DNA of 64,000 nt from NCBI GenBank assembly GCA_037903475.1, contig JBAJFG010000177.1:558001-622000 (forward strand), given 5' to 3'. Under the pieces are notes generated by a model, which saw nothing but the letters and a program-made list of their open reading frames with translations, was not told the DNA's origin and did not search any database. The position numbers and the translations under genes are program-made. Positions 11,739 through 23,260 of this stretch are shown here, in pieces. Every line of letters starts with the position of its first letter. Within the stretch, counting starts at the first letter, position 1. Origin of the DNA: Ancylostoma caninum (Eukaryota; Nematoda; Chromadorea; Rhabditida; Ancylostomatidae).

Positions 11739-12771
11739 ATGGATGAACAGACATTCAACATCCAGATATTTATTTGGAATCGCCCAGGAATTATTCATGA
11801 GGGAAGAGAGTTTAACTTTAGGACCTCAGCTCAGGTAAAAGAACCGACATCTATATTCGACTGTGTTTCGAATGAAGTGTTTCGCTTGGAAACTGCCGCA
11901 AATTTTATCCTTGTCAAAGAAAAAGGTGTAGTCCTCGATCGGTCAGCATATGATGTAGGAGGTGCTACATTTTCAGCATCTTTGTTGCTTGATCTACGCG
12001 AAAGAAAATCCTGTACCAAAGAGTTGCCTCCGTTTGTAAAGATCAGTGGAAATCTTAATTGTAGATGAATGATTGTCAACCTTGAATAATTGATTGTTCC
12101 TGTTATCAAAGATCTATCCTGTTTAGCTCGATCTGAGTAATGTGGTACTGAAGTGGCAGCCAAGAGAAAAAGATGACTGGTATACAGCGTTACATCGCTT
12201 CATAAACGTACCGCGTGTCCCAAGTTCCCATATGCAACTATATACTTCTCAGATTGTAAAAAGTACTTTCAGATCACGGCTTCACCACAGAAAGAATAAA
12301 GTGGAACAAATACTTCAGGTGCGCGAATCAATCCAAAAGATAATACTTCGGTAGATTTAAGTGACGGCTCAAGAGGAGACATTATGACTTCGACCATGAG
12401 AACCCCCATCAAGCACGACCACTAATTTGAAGGACTCCAGGAAATTACCATTGTAAGTTATCTCCTGAATAACTTGATTTGCTCACCTATTTCTCACTAA
12501 ACTCTGTATTATATATGTATTGTTTAACTCCGTAATATATATTATGTATTTTAGGCGGGACGTACGATCATATGAATACGACAATCATGATAAAAGATGG
12601 CTGCACAACAAGGTAATTTATTGCTATTGATATTAGAGGTTTAAGTGCTGTTATACACATGCTTTTGTTTCTACCGAAAATCGAAAAGGACAGCCACGCA
12701 CAGATGGACGACGACTTTGGCAGGACAGTGAACTGCATGGAGTATGCCCAAAGTCCTCCAGGATTTTCTAA
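11739..12771 (+). CDS. candidate multi-exon gene, product unknown
   Basis: Exons that agree in phase are 11739-12035 (99 codons from ATG), 12127-12350 (acceptor CCTGTTTAG), a 12-base micro-exon 12441-12452 (donor GTAAGT), 12555-12612 (acceptor TGTATTTTAG, donor GTAATT) and 12694-12771 ending in TAA. Skipping the micro-exon also keeps the frame. The predicted protein is about 225 residues, mixed in charge, with no signal peptide or motif I recognise. The second exon is the most protein-like part. The last acceptor is weak; a better one at 12637 keeps the same frame but would leave an implausible 24-base intron. A minus-strand open frame overlaps exon 1 and is taken as its shadow. Confidence 0.35.
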
Positions 12772-14117
12772 GATATTTTCGTTATGATAGTAACGATTTC
12801 TGATCTTATCTATTGATTTGCTTGCATATTCTTGTTACTTACCCTCATCATTCTCACGCGCAATCATTTCATATGTTTTTCTTCATAGTTACAAGAGACA
12901 TTTCATCATATTCCATACTTACTAAATACAATGTATCGTTTCTTGCAGCTACTAAGAAAATTATGCGAAAACATGTGAAAATATCGCGAAATATGTACTA
13001 CTGCTATAACTTTTTCTGTGTTGCAAATCTCCAGTCACCTAACTTACGTGATTATTGGTAAGGTGTTGCTATTATTGTGATTCTGACCACCACTATCAAC
13101 TTAAATCATTTCGCAGTGCGTCAATAATCATTGCTAACTTACCTAACATTGTGGTTGGTTCTAGGGAGCTTGTTCGTCATCATCTAATTTACTTAATGAT
13201 AAGAATAATATTGTTTCAACAACGTAGTCTCAAAACACGGACACGGCCTACGACCAAAAAAAAGAGGGGATAAAAGGAGAGATTTTACACAACGAGACAG
13301 CCGATCGTTTGCGCTAATTACAGTGCAATCCGTGCGCCCCGACTCCGTGGCCGGCTTCCATTTGCGTACGGAGTCTAGGACGGTAGTGCATGCAAATGAA
13401 ACGCAGGCCGCATGCTGACTGTCTGAGTAGGCACCTACGCCTACTTGATTTGATCGCAAACCACCCTACTGGGCTTTGATAGTCGTCCTCCTTCAGCGTT
13501 GACAACCGTGCAGTGCCCAGGATCGTCGCTTGCCTGATGGCCCATGCACCTACAAGCTGATTTTCTTGAGCGCGAACGCACCACATAGAAACTGGATATC
13601 ATTTTCTTGAGCATTGTGCGAAATAACCAATTAGGTGTAATGTGGGGGAATTCCGCAAGAGAAAACTGTACATTGTAGTAAATTTGGCGCTTGTAGCCTA
13701 GCATGCGCACCACATAGACCAGTTCTTAAGAAAAAGACCAATAACCCCTAGGATTATCCTCATTCAGAGGAAAGGTCCATAGAACTCTCCATATTTCTGT
13801 CCAAAACCTACGAGGATGGGTCCCAGCCTCTTCGATATAAGCTAGTAGGGAATAAACTCCACTTAAAAGGCAGGATTCTATACCACTCGTAATATATCAC
13901 TAGAATGTGTCAGCCTGATTAATTTTGATTCGAAAATCCAAGAAAAGGACGGACCTTCCATCTCAGCCAGAAGCAGGATCTTTTGGCTTAAAAATTACTC
14001 CTCTCTTAAATAAAGAAATGTTCTTGCATTTGGACTTGCTGAATATTCCGTTGGACTCATTCTGGAATGGATTGCAAAGTTCTTGCAACGCTAATGACGA
14101 TCGGAGAAAATGACATG
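12772..14117. other. intergenic, no supported gene
   Basis: Several overlapping minus-strand frames at 13193-13713 and a plus frame at 13925-14113 have no splice partners. They may belong to an unrecognised dispersed repeat, since G+C is locally raised at 13320-13570. Confidence 0.3.
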
Positions 14118-15280
14118 AAAATTCGATCATCACTACTTATAATAACGCGCTTAGTCTGTCTGTCTGTGAGTGTACGTGTGTGTCAGAGCGTTACGAAATT
14201 AGTCCATTCAGTCTCCGAATCAGTATTGAGCGGTGAACTAACATCGATAACACATTAGTTGATATCTGCGATATCGTAACGGTCGAGTAGGTTTAATTTA
14301 CCAGTACCGGAACGGGGAGACGGGTCCACCACTGTGATGAGGGTGCGCCAGCGCTCAATGTGGGGGAGACGGGTCCACCACTCTGATAAGGGTGCGCCGG
14401 CGCCCAAAGTGGGGGGAGACGGGTCCACCACTCTGATAAAGGTGCGCCGGGGGCCAAAGTGGGCGGAGGCGGGTCCACTGCTGTGATAAGGGTGCACCGG
14501 CGCCCAAAGTGGGGGGAAACAGGTCCACGGCTGTGATAAGTGTGCGTCGGCGCCTAAAGTGGGGGGAGACGGGTCCACTGCTGTGACAAGTGTGCGCTGG
14601 CGCTCAAAGCGGGGGGGGGGGGGGGAGACCGGTCTACTGCTGTGATAATGCTTCGCCTGCTCTCAAAAGTGGAGGAGCGCCTGAAAATATAGCTACCGAT
14701 GCAGGAGGGGTGCGCCGGTGTCCACTACTCAGGGAAATGTTATGAGTTGGGTCCATATTTGTTAAGTCGATTCGATGGCGTCTAACATCAATCGTTAAAA
14801 AAAAACTAGATGTCAGACCACTGCGCGGATTAGTATGCAATCCGTGTGAATCCTTCCTCCTTACGTCCTGCCCCACGTTCTTCTCTTCTCATTTGTTTAT
14901 GAACACACCGCACCCTCCACTTTTACATGTTCTAACTGACTCTTATCACTTGACCAGTTATAACAAACAAAGAATGATAGACCATTTTCTGCAATCAATC
15001 CAGGTTGAACCGGTTATATTTAGTTACAAAAAGCTATTTCAGTTGAGCAAATGATAAAATTGCTTCGAGAAGGTTAATCCTCTTTGATAAGTGCATTTTT
15101 ACATGAGAAAAAGCAATGGAAAGGGTGTGGGACACATTATAGCAAAAATGTGGAGTAGCTGTGACTTTATTTGAATGAAGAAGAGATGAACCCATGCGAG
15201 CGAAGCGAGCATTAGGAAAAGTCTGGAAGTCCGGCGTCAGCCGGACGGCCAGACTGGTATTTATGTAATTTGTCTTTGTT
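14118..15280 (+). repeat. dispersed repeat family, copy B
   Basis: This is the same element as at 7018-8020 in the same orientation. It has the AATAACGCGCTTAGTCTGT start with TCTG microsatellite, and a tandem array of about 58-base units with GGGTGCGCCGGCGCCC and GACGGGTCCACC cores (14310-14680, more homogeneous than in copy A), interrupted by a G run at 14610-14626. It then has the shared unique part with GAGCGAAGCGAGC at 15198-15212 and the terminal GTCTGG...CCAGAC stem-loop at 15220-15258. Minus-strand open frames through the array are artefacts of the repeat. Confidence 0.75.
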
Positions 15281-15900
15281 GATCTATTAAACAAAGCCCC
15301 GTAAGGGGCTAGAGACATATTGTTCCAATAACGCGGCGGCACTCATAGGCATCGGTAATTTGAGGCGCAGACTACAGGGCGAAATGGCCGACTTTTAGGG
15401 ACTCACATACGTTCGTTTCGGAACCCGCCGGTTACGTCACTCCTGGCTCTCCGGCATACGCGGGATGGGATTTCGTCACCTTCGCTGACGGTCTCGCAGC
15501 ATAGGGGTGGGGGAGTGTTTACAAGCTTTCGGGATGTACAATTTACGCAGCAGGAAAACCACCCTTCCACTGTTGCGGTGCTCTAAGCACCTTCTGTGAA
15601 GTGATGAGCAGTTTCTATGGGACCTCTGCAGCGCAGCGTCTCGGAAGCTGGATGGTGGCTGTACTTACGCGGTCAGCCCATTGGAGGGATACTTCTGCAG
15701 CATCCCCTGCTGAGGTCTCGATGAAGTGCAGTCACGACATCCGTACATCTCGAGGAATCTTGCGCACTAATATACAGAGCAAACTCTTCAATATAGCTGA
15801 CGTTGTGTAACCAATCAATCAATAGTTGATCAATGTCAACAAGTAGTTAATCAAAATTTCTGAATGACTCCCAAGCCTTCACCATTAATCTCGAGATTTA
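15281..15900. other. intergenic with short open frame
   Basis: A 69-codon plus-strand frame lies at 15601-15810 with an ordinary composition but no family match and no splice or poly(A) context. Otherwise nothing seen. Confidence 0.25.
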
Positions 15901-16632
15901 CAAAGGATACGGGTGCTCCGATAGAAAACAGATGTGCCGCGGCCAAAAAGTGGTGAAAACGCTCGGATACGGTTTCGCTAATGTAGAGGGGGTCCGGTTT
16001 GGCCTAATTTTGAGGAAAACACCAGAATAAGGGCTGACCAACGGTTGAAGGACCCATAGTGTGCAGCACACCAGCGTACAGATTCACTATTATAGGATCG
16101 GTTCGCTCTGGCTCAGTAACGGAGAGAACGCCAGGATATGGGTACACTGATGGGGTAAGGGTCCAGTGTGGTCCAACAGGGAGGAAAACACCAGAATGCT
16201 GATCCACCAATGGAGGAACGGCCCGCCGTGGCCCATTGGTGTGGAGAATGCCAGATATGGGCTCGCTTCAGTCCAATAGTGTGGAAAATGCCGGAGTGCG
16301 AGTCCGCCCACAGAGAAGGGGTCCCGCTCAGCGTAACTGTGATGAAAGCGCCAAAATGTGGGCCCTCAGATGGAATAAGGGCCTCCGTGTCCCAAAACGC
16401 GTCTGCGTTGGCCCATTAGTGAGGAAAACGCATGAATACGCCCCACAATGGAGAACGGACTTCTCATACTCATATTCAACTCATAGGAAGAGTTTCACAT
16501 TTGAGCCCGTTTAATGATTAGTTTTGCTTCTTTTTCAATTTTCTAGGGATTTGGCAATCACGAAGCTATTACACATGCCTCAAGTGGCTGCCCTCCCCAC
16601 TTTCTAGCGTCCCGAAGGGGCGCTAGTTTCAT
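15901..16632 (-). repeat. dispersed repeat with hairpin and minisatellite, copy 2 (inverted)
   Basis: Reverse-orientation copy of the element at 2878-3645. The array of about 60-base units (GGAAAACRCCAGAATR and GGCCCA cores) is at 15905-16440, the shared AAAACTAATCATTA spacer is near 16510, and the CTAGCGCC...GGCGCTAG-type hairpin with its C-rich flank is at 16575-16626. The two copies bracket about 12 kb. Confidence 0.75.
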
Positions 16633-16699
16633 TATTAAGTTGTTCTAAGAACTAAGAAGGGATAATATAAGAGCAAACAAGGAGTAAAACTCTTCAGAG

Positions 16700-17824
16700 A
16701 TGCCGGATCCATCATGTGTTAACTGTTTGACTTACCGCACTGCGTGCTCCACTGCCAGCAGAGCCCTTGTCGCGGACAATGCACTGTCGAAATGAATTCA
16801 CTTTTTTAGGACCGCGCTCTGCATGTGTGCGAGATTTGTGGAATAGGTCGCACGTAAGCAATGGTTTTGTGAACGGTGATTCAATCTAATGTTTACTCTT
16901 TCACTGGAGTACACTCAAAGGTATATCAAAAACATTTTGAAAACAACATGCGGCACCAAGAAAATTAGAATGGGGGTTCTGCATTTCAGCAATCATTTTG
17001 CAAACGAAGCAGTAGAGCATAGCTGCCTCGTCTCACTACGAAAGTGCAGGTCGTTCTCCTCGATCAGTAGATGAAGAGGTCGTCAATCGAGATCCTTGTC
17101 CCATATCCTGAGCACCTTCTAAGACAACGACAACAAGGGCTTGTATGGCTAACTAATACCAAAGCGAAAGAATTCATCAGGGACTGTGAAATCACAATAA
17201 GATTAAAAAAGCACAGCAAATACTGTCTATGCAGCAACCATGTCAAAAACCACTGTTGGATGTTGAATAGAATTTCAAGCGAAATTATTTTCAAAAGGAA
17301 CAGAAGATATATTGTAATGATTCACTTTCACATATGTTTGTTTCACATTTTTTCACGTTTCATACAGGATTTTGTACTGTATACATATTTTAGGAGAATT
17401 GCCTGGGTAACCAATGTGAGAGTCCGCGCTCTATGTAGATAAGGAACGAACATGTCCAGAGAAGGACTCCGTCACTATTCATGAGGCTTGACGACTTGAT
17501 GGTCCCGTCGATTGGAACTAATGGTGTAAGTATTCACGATTTGGGAACTATCACCTGCGCTGATCTACGAAATTTTACGGTTCAGCAGGGAAAAATAATT
17601 CAGCGCAAAGCTCCGATGCAGCTTTTTGGTGCACCAAATGCACTGATTCAGCCCGCAACTTCAGCGCGATGGAGCGAAGGAACAGTTTTTGACAATGGTC
17701 CGAGGTGAGATAAAGCATCGCCTCGTCTTGCTAATTACGATTAAGGAACGATTTTCCAAAATCCAGACAAGATCGCTGTTTGTCAGAGCAGAGAATAAGG
17801 CTGGTTCAAACCTTGTTGGGGTGA
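16700..17824 (+). CDS. candidate multi-exon gene with Cys pairs
   Basis: The chain starts with an ATG two bases behind a CTCTTCAG acceptor-like tract. Proposed exons are 16700-16768, 16810-16853 (acceptor CTTTTTTAG, donor GTAAGC), 16990-17066 (acceptor GCATTTCAG), 17368-17415, 17460-17525 (donor GTAAGT), 17586-17704 (donor GTGAGA) and 17767-17824 ending in TGA. The first three agree in phase and bring together two C-x-x-C pairs and two further Cys, which might bind zinc. The last four also agree in phase. Between 17066 and 17368 the phases do not meet, so at least one exon is missing there. The product is not recognised. The first donor (GTCGCG) is weak. The tail exons are the most convincing part. 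Confidence 0.35.
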
Positions 17825-19590
17825 CAAAATCAAGCCACACAATTAGAGAGTTACAAATGGCCCATGCCACGTCTTTTCACTTCATACTACATGGTATCAC
17901 TGCAACTGTATAGCATTTTCAGTCTGGTTCTCAGTGACTGACTGTTGCCTTGTCTTCAAGCGAAAATGTTTCCCGAAAGCAAACTTGGTGAAAACTGGCT
18001 ATCATAGGAGTACAAAGTAGCCGTAGCTTTTTCCTTCTCTTTCTCTTAGGAACCGTGTTCATGGGAAAACGCCGACAATATTGGAAGGAGCCCCTTTCTC
18101 GCTTTTTGAGCTACTTGATCAGCAAAACTTTCCTTAAAGAAACAGTGGATTTCACAGGATAGATTGTCATAACAATGGGTTTCAGGGCAAACTGCTTCGA
18201 AGCAGAAGGCTCTTGCAAAAACGGTCTTGACCCAGAAATATTTTAAACCTTTCTCTGTTCAAAAAAGAAAAAAAAGAAACAGGACGACGCATGGGTTTCA
18301 GATGGAGAGCTAATTAAGCAAATGTTGTACAACAACTAACCCCCCACCTCCTTTGTATGAAAGCTACATGTAAGACTATGATGCTCAAATGAACAGGCTA
18401 TTAACTAAACTCCATGAAAAGAATGTAGGATTGTTGGTGTTTCCAAGGCTAAATTTACTCTTTAAACTCCATGAAAAGAATGTAGGATTATTGGTTTTTC
18501 CAAGGCTAAATTTGCTCTTCTTAACTTTAACAACCGCTACTGAGAAATCCTTGCATTCCCAGCACCCTTTTCATACATAGAGCAGCGCGCTAAAGGTGGT
18601 TTTTTGAGCATCGAAGGAATGTCACAGAGAATAGTCGATAGTGTTGCTTTCTTACTAGATCGCCATTTCATTTGATAGGCGTAAAACTTATCAGAATCGT
18701 TGTATTTGGAACGATCATCACAACGATCATGTAGGATAAGAACAGTGCTTTCGAATGGTATGCGAAACATAGTAAGCGGTAAGAAATGGGAGAAAAAATT
18801 GCAACTGAAACGACCGCAAGAAATTGCGCATGTTAGCCTAATATTTTCCGTTGTCGATCAATCTGATGGAAAACATTCAGGTTTCTTAATCTTAGATACA
18901 CTGTGCTGTGTGTCGAGTAAAAAAATTTCTCTAAGCCTATGCTAACTTTTTTCTATAATTCTCTTTATCTTCGGTCGCTGACCATACGTGGAATCATAAG
19001 AAAGCTGCAAAATCCTGTAGTAGATCGGATCAGTGTTACGTTATGCGATTCGCGGCTATCGCATCACCTGTCCGTCGACAGGTTTCCGCGCCGCCTACGG
19101 CACCCGTCGTTCATGTACCGATTTTGCCCAGCCATAGCCATATAAAAGCTCGCGATTGTTCATTGAAACACATCACATGGCCACCACTACTCCTTCAGTG
19201 GCTTACAACCGATCCTTTGGTCTTTTGCCCATTGCCTAGTTATTTCATAAGAAAACCGTTAAATCGATCTTCTGAAATGTTCTGAAGTCCTGATAGTAGA
19301 AATAGGCATTGAAAAGTTCACTTAGGAAACGTGTTCAGAAGAAGGATTTCTTCTCTGAAAATCCCCCATAAATGATTTTAGGTTTTAGATAACTTGTAAC
19401 CGCTTAACTATTATACTTACTGCTGCTGGGATGAACTTTTGTGCTTCAACCGCAAAGCTTGGAAATTTTACTGGACCTTGCTTTATTAAAAATTTCAATT
19501 CCTACTAATTCCCCAGAACCTCTTCAGTTCCCTCTAATAATCCATTCTTTTATAGACCACTGTTTTAATACTGATAAATGAATGGCTACC
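17825..19590. other. intergenic, no gene seen
   Basis: Only a small tandem duplication (18407-18520) was found. A minus-strand frame at 18537-18770 with a possible donor (GTAAGA) is too isolated to call. Confidence 0.35.
18407..18520. repeat. 57-base tandem duplication
   Basis: AAACTCCATGAAAAGAATGT and the following 37 bases occur twice head to tail, starting at 18407 and 18464, with a few substitutions between copies. Confidence 0.85.
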
Positions 19591-19599
19591 CTTTCCAGG
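19591..19599 (+). promoter_or_regulatory. trans-splice acceptor at start codon
   Basis: CTTTCCAG ends one base before the ATG at 19600, a 3' splice signal with no coding exon in frame upstream. This is the expected arrangement for spliced-leader addition with an almost absent 5' UTR. Confidence 0.6.
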
Positions 19600-20436
19600 A
19601 TGAAGGCCATCTTCTTCGCCATAGGCCTCTTGGCCATTTCTGCAGTGGCTTTCGCAGAGGAGGAGAAGGTAAGCGACAAACTTTTTCGAGATAAGCTCCT
19701 GCAGAAAAAAACAAGAAATCATAATAAATGCTCAGAAATTTGATCGATTTATAATACAATAACAAGAACAAAAACACGTTAACAGTAATTTTTAAAAAAT
19801 CCTGGACAAGGGGAGCACAACGCATTAGCGACAATGGTAGTGTAATACCACAAGGAATATAAATAGAGTAAATAAGCAGTAAATGAGTAAGTTGTGAAGA
19901 GCTAGCTGCTCATATAATCCAGTTTTTTCAGAAGGAGCTCACCGAGGGCGGTCGCGAAATCCTGAACCAGCTCCGTGAGCTGAGAAAGGAAGAGGAGGAC
20001 GCCCTGGCAGCCATTGAGGATGAGAAGGAAAAGGACCTGGTATGTTAACCACGAGTTTCCATGGAGTCCTACGCTTCAAAGCTAGCATCCACTTTCCAGA
20101 TCACCACCATTCTCGAAAAGGAAGAGGAAGAAGCCGATAAGCTCGAGGAGACCGAGGAGTCCACCCGTGTGAAGCGCGCTGCCCGACGCCGCCACCGACG
20201 AGGAGGTCGCCGCGCTGCCGCCCGCCGAGCCCACCGAAGAGTGAGCTTTACGGTGCATAGTGGATACCGTAGTATACTTTCCCGTACTCAACTTTATTAT
20301 TTAGCGCTTCAACCGCCGTCTCCGCCGCAACCGCAACCGCGCCGCCCGCAAGCGCCACGCTCACGCCCGCCGCCATCAGAGAAACCTCCGCCGCGCCGCC
20401 GCCAAGATCCGTCGTCGCCAGCACCGCCGCGGTTAA
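19600..20436 (+). CDS. secreted acidic-then-polyarginine precursor, paralogue 1
   Basis: Four phase-0 exons (19600-19668, 19932-20039, 20100-20240, 20305-20436) encode 149 residues. Residues 1-19 form a clear signal peptide. Residues 20-81 are acidic and helix-prone (many Glu, Leu, Lys; likely coiled coil). R-V-K-R at 82-85 is a furin/kex-type processing site. Residues 86-149 are almost only Arg, Ala, His, Asn and Gly, with about 30 Arg in 64. The layout resembles a precursor in which an acidic propeptide neutralises a cationic peptide; an antimicrobial or nucleic-acid-binding role is inference. Introns are 60-263 bases. AATAAA at 20461 is 24 bases after the stop. The paralogue at 25208-26320 conserves every part; its acidic-to-basic junction is split by an extra intron absent here. 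A minus-strand frame over exon 3 is a shadow. Confidence 0.85.
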
Positions 20437-20460
20437 ATTATTGGAATAACTTATTCACAC

Positions 20461-20466
20461 AATAAA
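20461..20466 (+). terminator. poly(A) signal
   Basis: AATAAA 24 bases downstream of the stop codon of the gene at 19600-20436. Confidence 0.75.
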
Positions 20467-21824
20467 TATGATACCTCATAACTTTTTTCCACCTTGGAAT
20501 TGTGCCAGTAAAAGGAGCGAACGTCAAATCAGTAAGATGACAGGAACAAACATTGCCATTACAACTTTAATTAGGCTCAGGTCCTACTCAAATCGCTTCC
20601 TTCACAGCCTGAAAGCGAGAAACGACTGAGATTTACCTTCTAGAATGTCTCTCACAAGAAGATGCCAAACGTTGGTCTACAAAAGACGACGTAACACATC
20701 TAGTTTTTATAGCATAGGCCCACTTTCTTCACTTTTTCCAAAGATTCCAGCTAGATTGGCAACCATCAACTTTTTTGTAAGACATGAGGGCGCATACTGC
20801 AACGTATGCGACTCCAATCTATGCCTTCATTTGCTCAATCTATCCCTTCGATATGAGGGTACCACGACGGGCATGAACGCAGTAACCAGAAAACTGGAAA
20901 ATCCTCCTCACAACCAGAGACTTATTGTCAGGATTGCTTTCCTCTGAGTTCTACACACTAGTCGCATAGAAAATACTTCAAGCAAAAACGAGGCATTAAC
21001 ATGGGAAATAATGACCGGAGCTTTTTTTTTTCGAAGCCAGCATCAATCGAAATTTTCACTCTGAGCATAACATCTATGTAATACTGTGCTGCGGGACGTG
21101 GCCGACAGGGTGGTGCAGCAGAAAATATGACGAAAAGATATTTTATAAAACATCTAATCACGAAGCTCTATTCTCAAAACATTTCAGTAACGTGTCAGTG
21201 TCTATCGAATCAGAGGACCTGAAGCAGAAAGAGTTGCGGTCATCTGTCGATTCTGCTGCGGTCCTTCTACACCGCCTACGCCTAGCAGCCCCTAAGAAAG
21301 CTCTGAATAAAAGTCCTTGGCAGTTTCAGGATGTCCATAGAACTCGCCTGCGCTTCTGTCAAGATGTAAAACCCTTCGATTGATAAAGTGGATTGAATAC
21401 CAAAGTTGGTGCATACACAGACTTCTAGGAAGGACCACTCTACGTGCCCACCGCGATTGGGCAGGGAATAATAGACTGGGTGTTAAATGTTCGTCAAAGG
21501 AGCTAAAGTACCAAAACTTGGAATCAAGAGCGTCATAAATGTGAAGAACAAGGAGCCAAAGGAAGATGACTAGCCTTCAAAGATAGTCTCGTGAATTTTT
21601 GAAGTGCTTGTGTTCCCGTTCGATTGAGGATTGATCGGAATTTGTGTTGATGTGTGCAAGGAAATCTGCAGTTCAGTCGTTTATTGGAATAAGGAGCGAA
21701 CGTCGCTCTTAATGCGATGCAACACTGACCTGCTGGTAAACTCATGACAGGTATTTTATGCTGCCGTGAGGGTAAACAATGCTATTGGCGGTCCAGTAGT
21801 ATGTGGACCACAACATTCCCGGCC

Positions 21825-21897
21825 GCTACAAAAAAGACGAGTGAAATTAATGGATTTAACCGCTACAAAAAAGACGAGTGATATTAATGGATTTAAT
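21825..21897. repeat. short tandem duplication
   Basis: CGCTACAAAAAAGACGAGTG with the following AATTAATGGATTTAA-type sequence occurs twice in a row with one substitution in the middle (period about 37 bases). Confidence 0.8.
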
Positions 21898-22399
21898 TGA
21901 ACATATAGCAGTTACATTAGAAACATTACAATGTGGATTAACTATGCACGTATAACTATGCACGTATAATACATATTGAAGAAGGTAACTGGAAAAATCG
22001 GATGAAGAATTTAAACGAGAACAGAAGGAACTAGTGACTAAATAAACGAGAACAATCGTGTAATACATAATAATAATAATACATAATACATACGAGACCA
22101 TTGCGAAGCTTCTGTGATTGTTGGCGATGGCTGAACGACGTTGAGAACCTTGCTGATGCTGCAGGATGAGGTAGTGTTATATCCTAGTCTACATGAAACT
22201 AATCATGTTAAGCGGGAAGGAGGGCTTTTTTATGCCGATACACCAGAATCTCCCCGTTAGATTGGGGGATTATCGAGACTTGTGGGGATGTGTGCGAAGT
22301 ATTTGTTGGTTCAGTCCTTTATTAGAATAAAGAGCGAACGTCGTCCATGATTAGCGCAACAGTGACTTGCTGATTGATAACCTCATAGCAAGCGTTTTA

Positions 22400-22812
22400 T
22401 GCTGCTATATTTGTTTTGGCTTGGAACAGCCTTCCCAGTGGACACTGAGCTAGTGACTCGCGAGATTTTCGTCGATTTTGAACTCGAAAACAATTTTCTT
22501 AACCAAGAACTTCACCCTAGGGTGGTTATGTTAGGAGTTTGTTGGTGCTGTAAGGATGTGATCCATTCTATCCTTCTCCAACCTAGCCAGGCTGTCACGC
22601 TAGAGCCTTACCGTGGTTATTTCAGATTAATCTGGAAAAAAGCCACGACAAATGTGGCTGTGAACAGAAGCAGGCTTTTCCCCTTCAAGGAAATGGTAGG
22701 CCTCACAATTCAAAACTCATCTGGCAGAAACCGATGCAGTAATGCAATGAGCTTCTCACTCACTCTCTTTATTGCTCAGACCTTTCTCCTTCTGAAAATC
22801 GCTTTTCCCTAG
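22400..22812 (+). pseudogene. mariner-like transposase remnant
   Basis: A 137-codon open frame contains a segment (22495-22700) matching the central part of mariner transposases: L-H-P-x-x-V-M-L, then V-I-H-x-x-L-L-x-P, then V-T-x-E-x-Y and V-N-R-x-R, in the right order and spacing. The catalytic H-D-N motif expected next is not recognisable, and neither end of a transposase is present. It sits between the two halves of the duplicated block around it. Confidence 0.5.
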
Positions 22813-23260
22813 CCTCAGATGCGAAACTGCGACAGCAGTAGAGTGGTGCTCTGATGCGTACTGAGATCGATCGCCTTCCGAAAGTTTACAGATTCTTGCG
22901 ATCTTAGTTTTCATGCAGCAGACAATATGACTAGGAGACGATTACAAAGCATTCGATCACAGAGGTCTATTCCGAGGTCCTTTCAGAAAGATCGAACGGT
23001 CCTATTGAATCAGAAGACCTGCAACAGAAGGCGTTCTTGTTGAACTCGTATGTCGACTCTCGGCTTTGGTCCTCCTGCATAGATTAGGCATAGCAGTCCT
23101 TCAGCAAGTTGGCCTCGATAAGAATGAAAAGACCTTTATGACTCAGGATGTTAGCAAAACTCGTATGCTACTCCTCCGAGATTTAGAACCCCTCGACTGA
23201 GCAATTGAATTGACTTCCAATGTAAATCCTTGCAGATAATCATAAGAAGAACCACTCCAG

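Larger units (their letters stand above)
20505..23260. repeat. diverged duplicated block
   Basis: Two segments are related. The block at about 21115-21386 matches 22915-23202, including a shared stretch that reads I-E-S-E-D-L in both and ends D-(W)-stop-like D-TGA at the same place. A second module containing AGGAGCGAACGTC or AGAGCGAACGTC occurs at about 20511, 21690 and 22330. The first block contains a 63-codon plus frame (21192-21383); its partner is frameshifted. This pattern suggests decayed copies of one element or gene. A BED-finger-like C-x-x-C segment may lie at 20780-20860, too weak to call. Confidence 0.55.

Noticed and set aside
14255..14578. Minus-strand 107-codon proline/tryptophan-rich repeat protein
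   Set aside because: It is a by-product of the ~58-base minisatellite; the repeat family explains it without coding.
17030..17110. Segment resembling the R-x-P-R-S-V-D-E-E-V-V helix-turn-helix region of mariner transposase
   Set aside because: Only about a dozen residues match and stops follow at once; it lies near better-supported exons of another reading.
20780..20860. BED-type zinc-finger-like C-x-x-C segment, possibly from a hAT transposase
   Set aside because: The required His pair and the rest of the domain are not visible.
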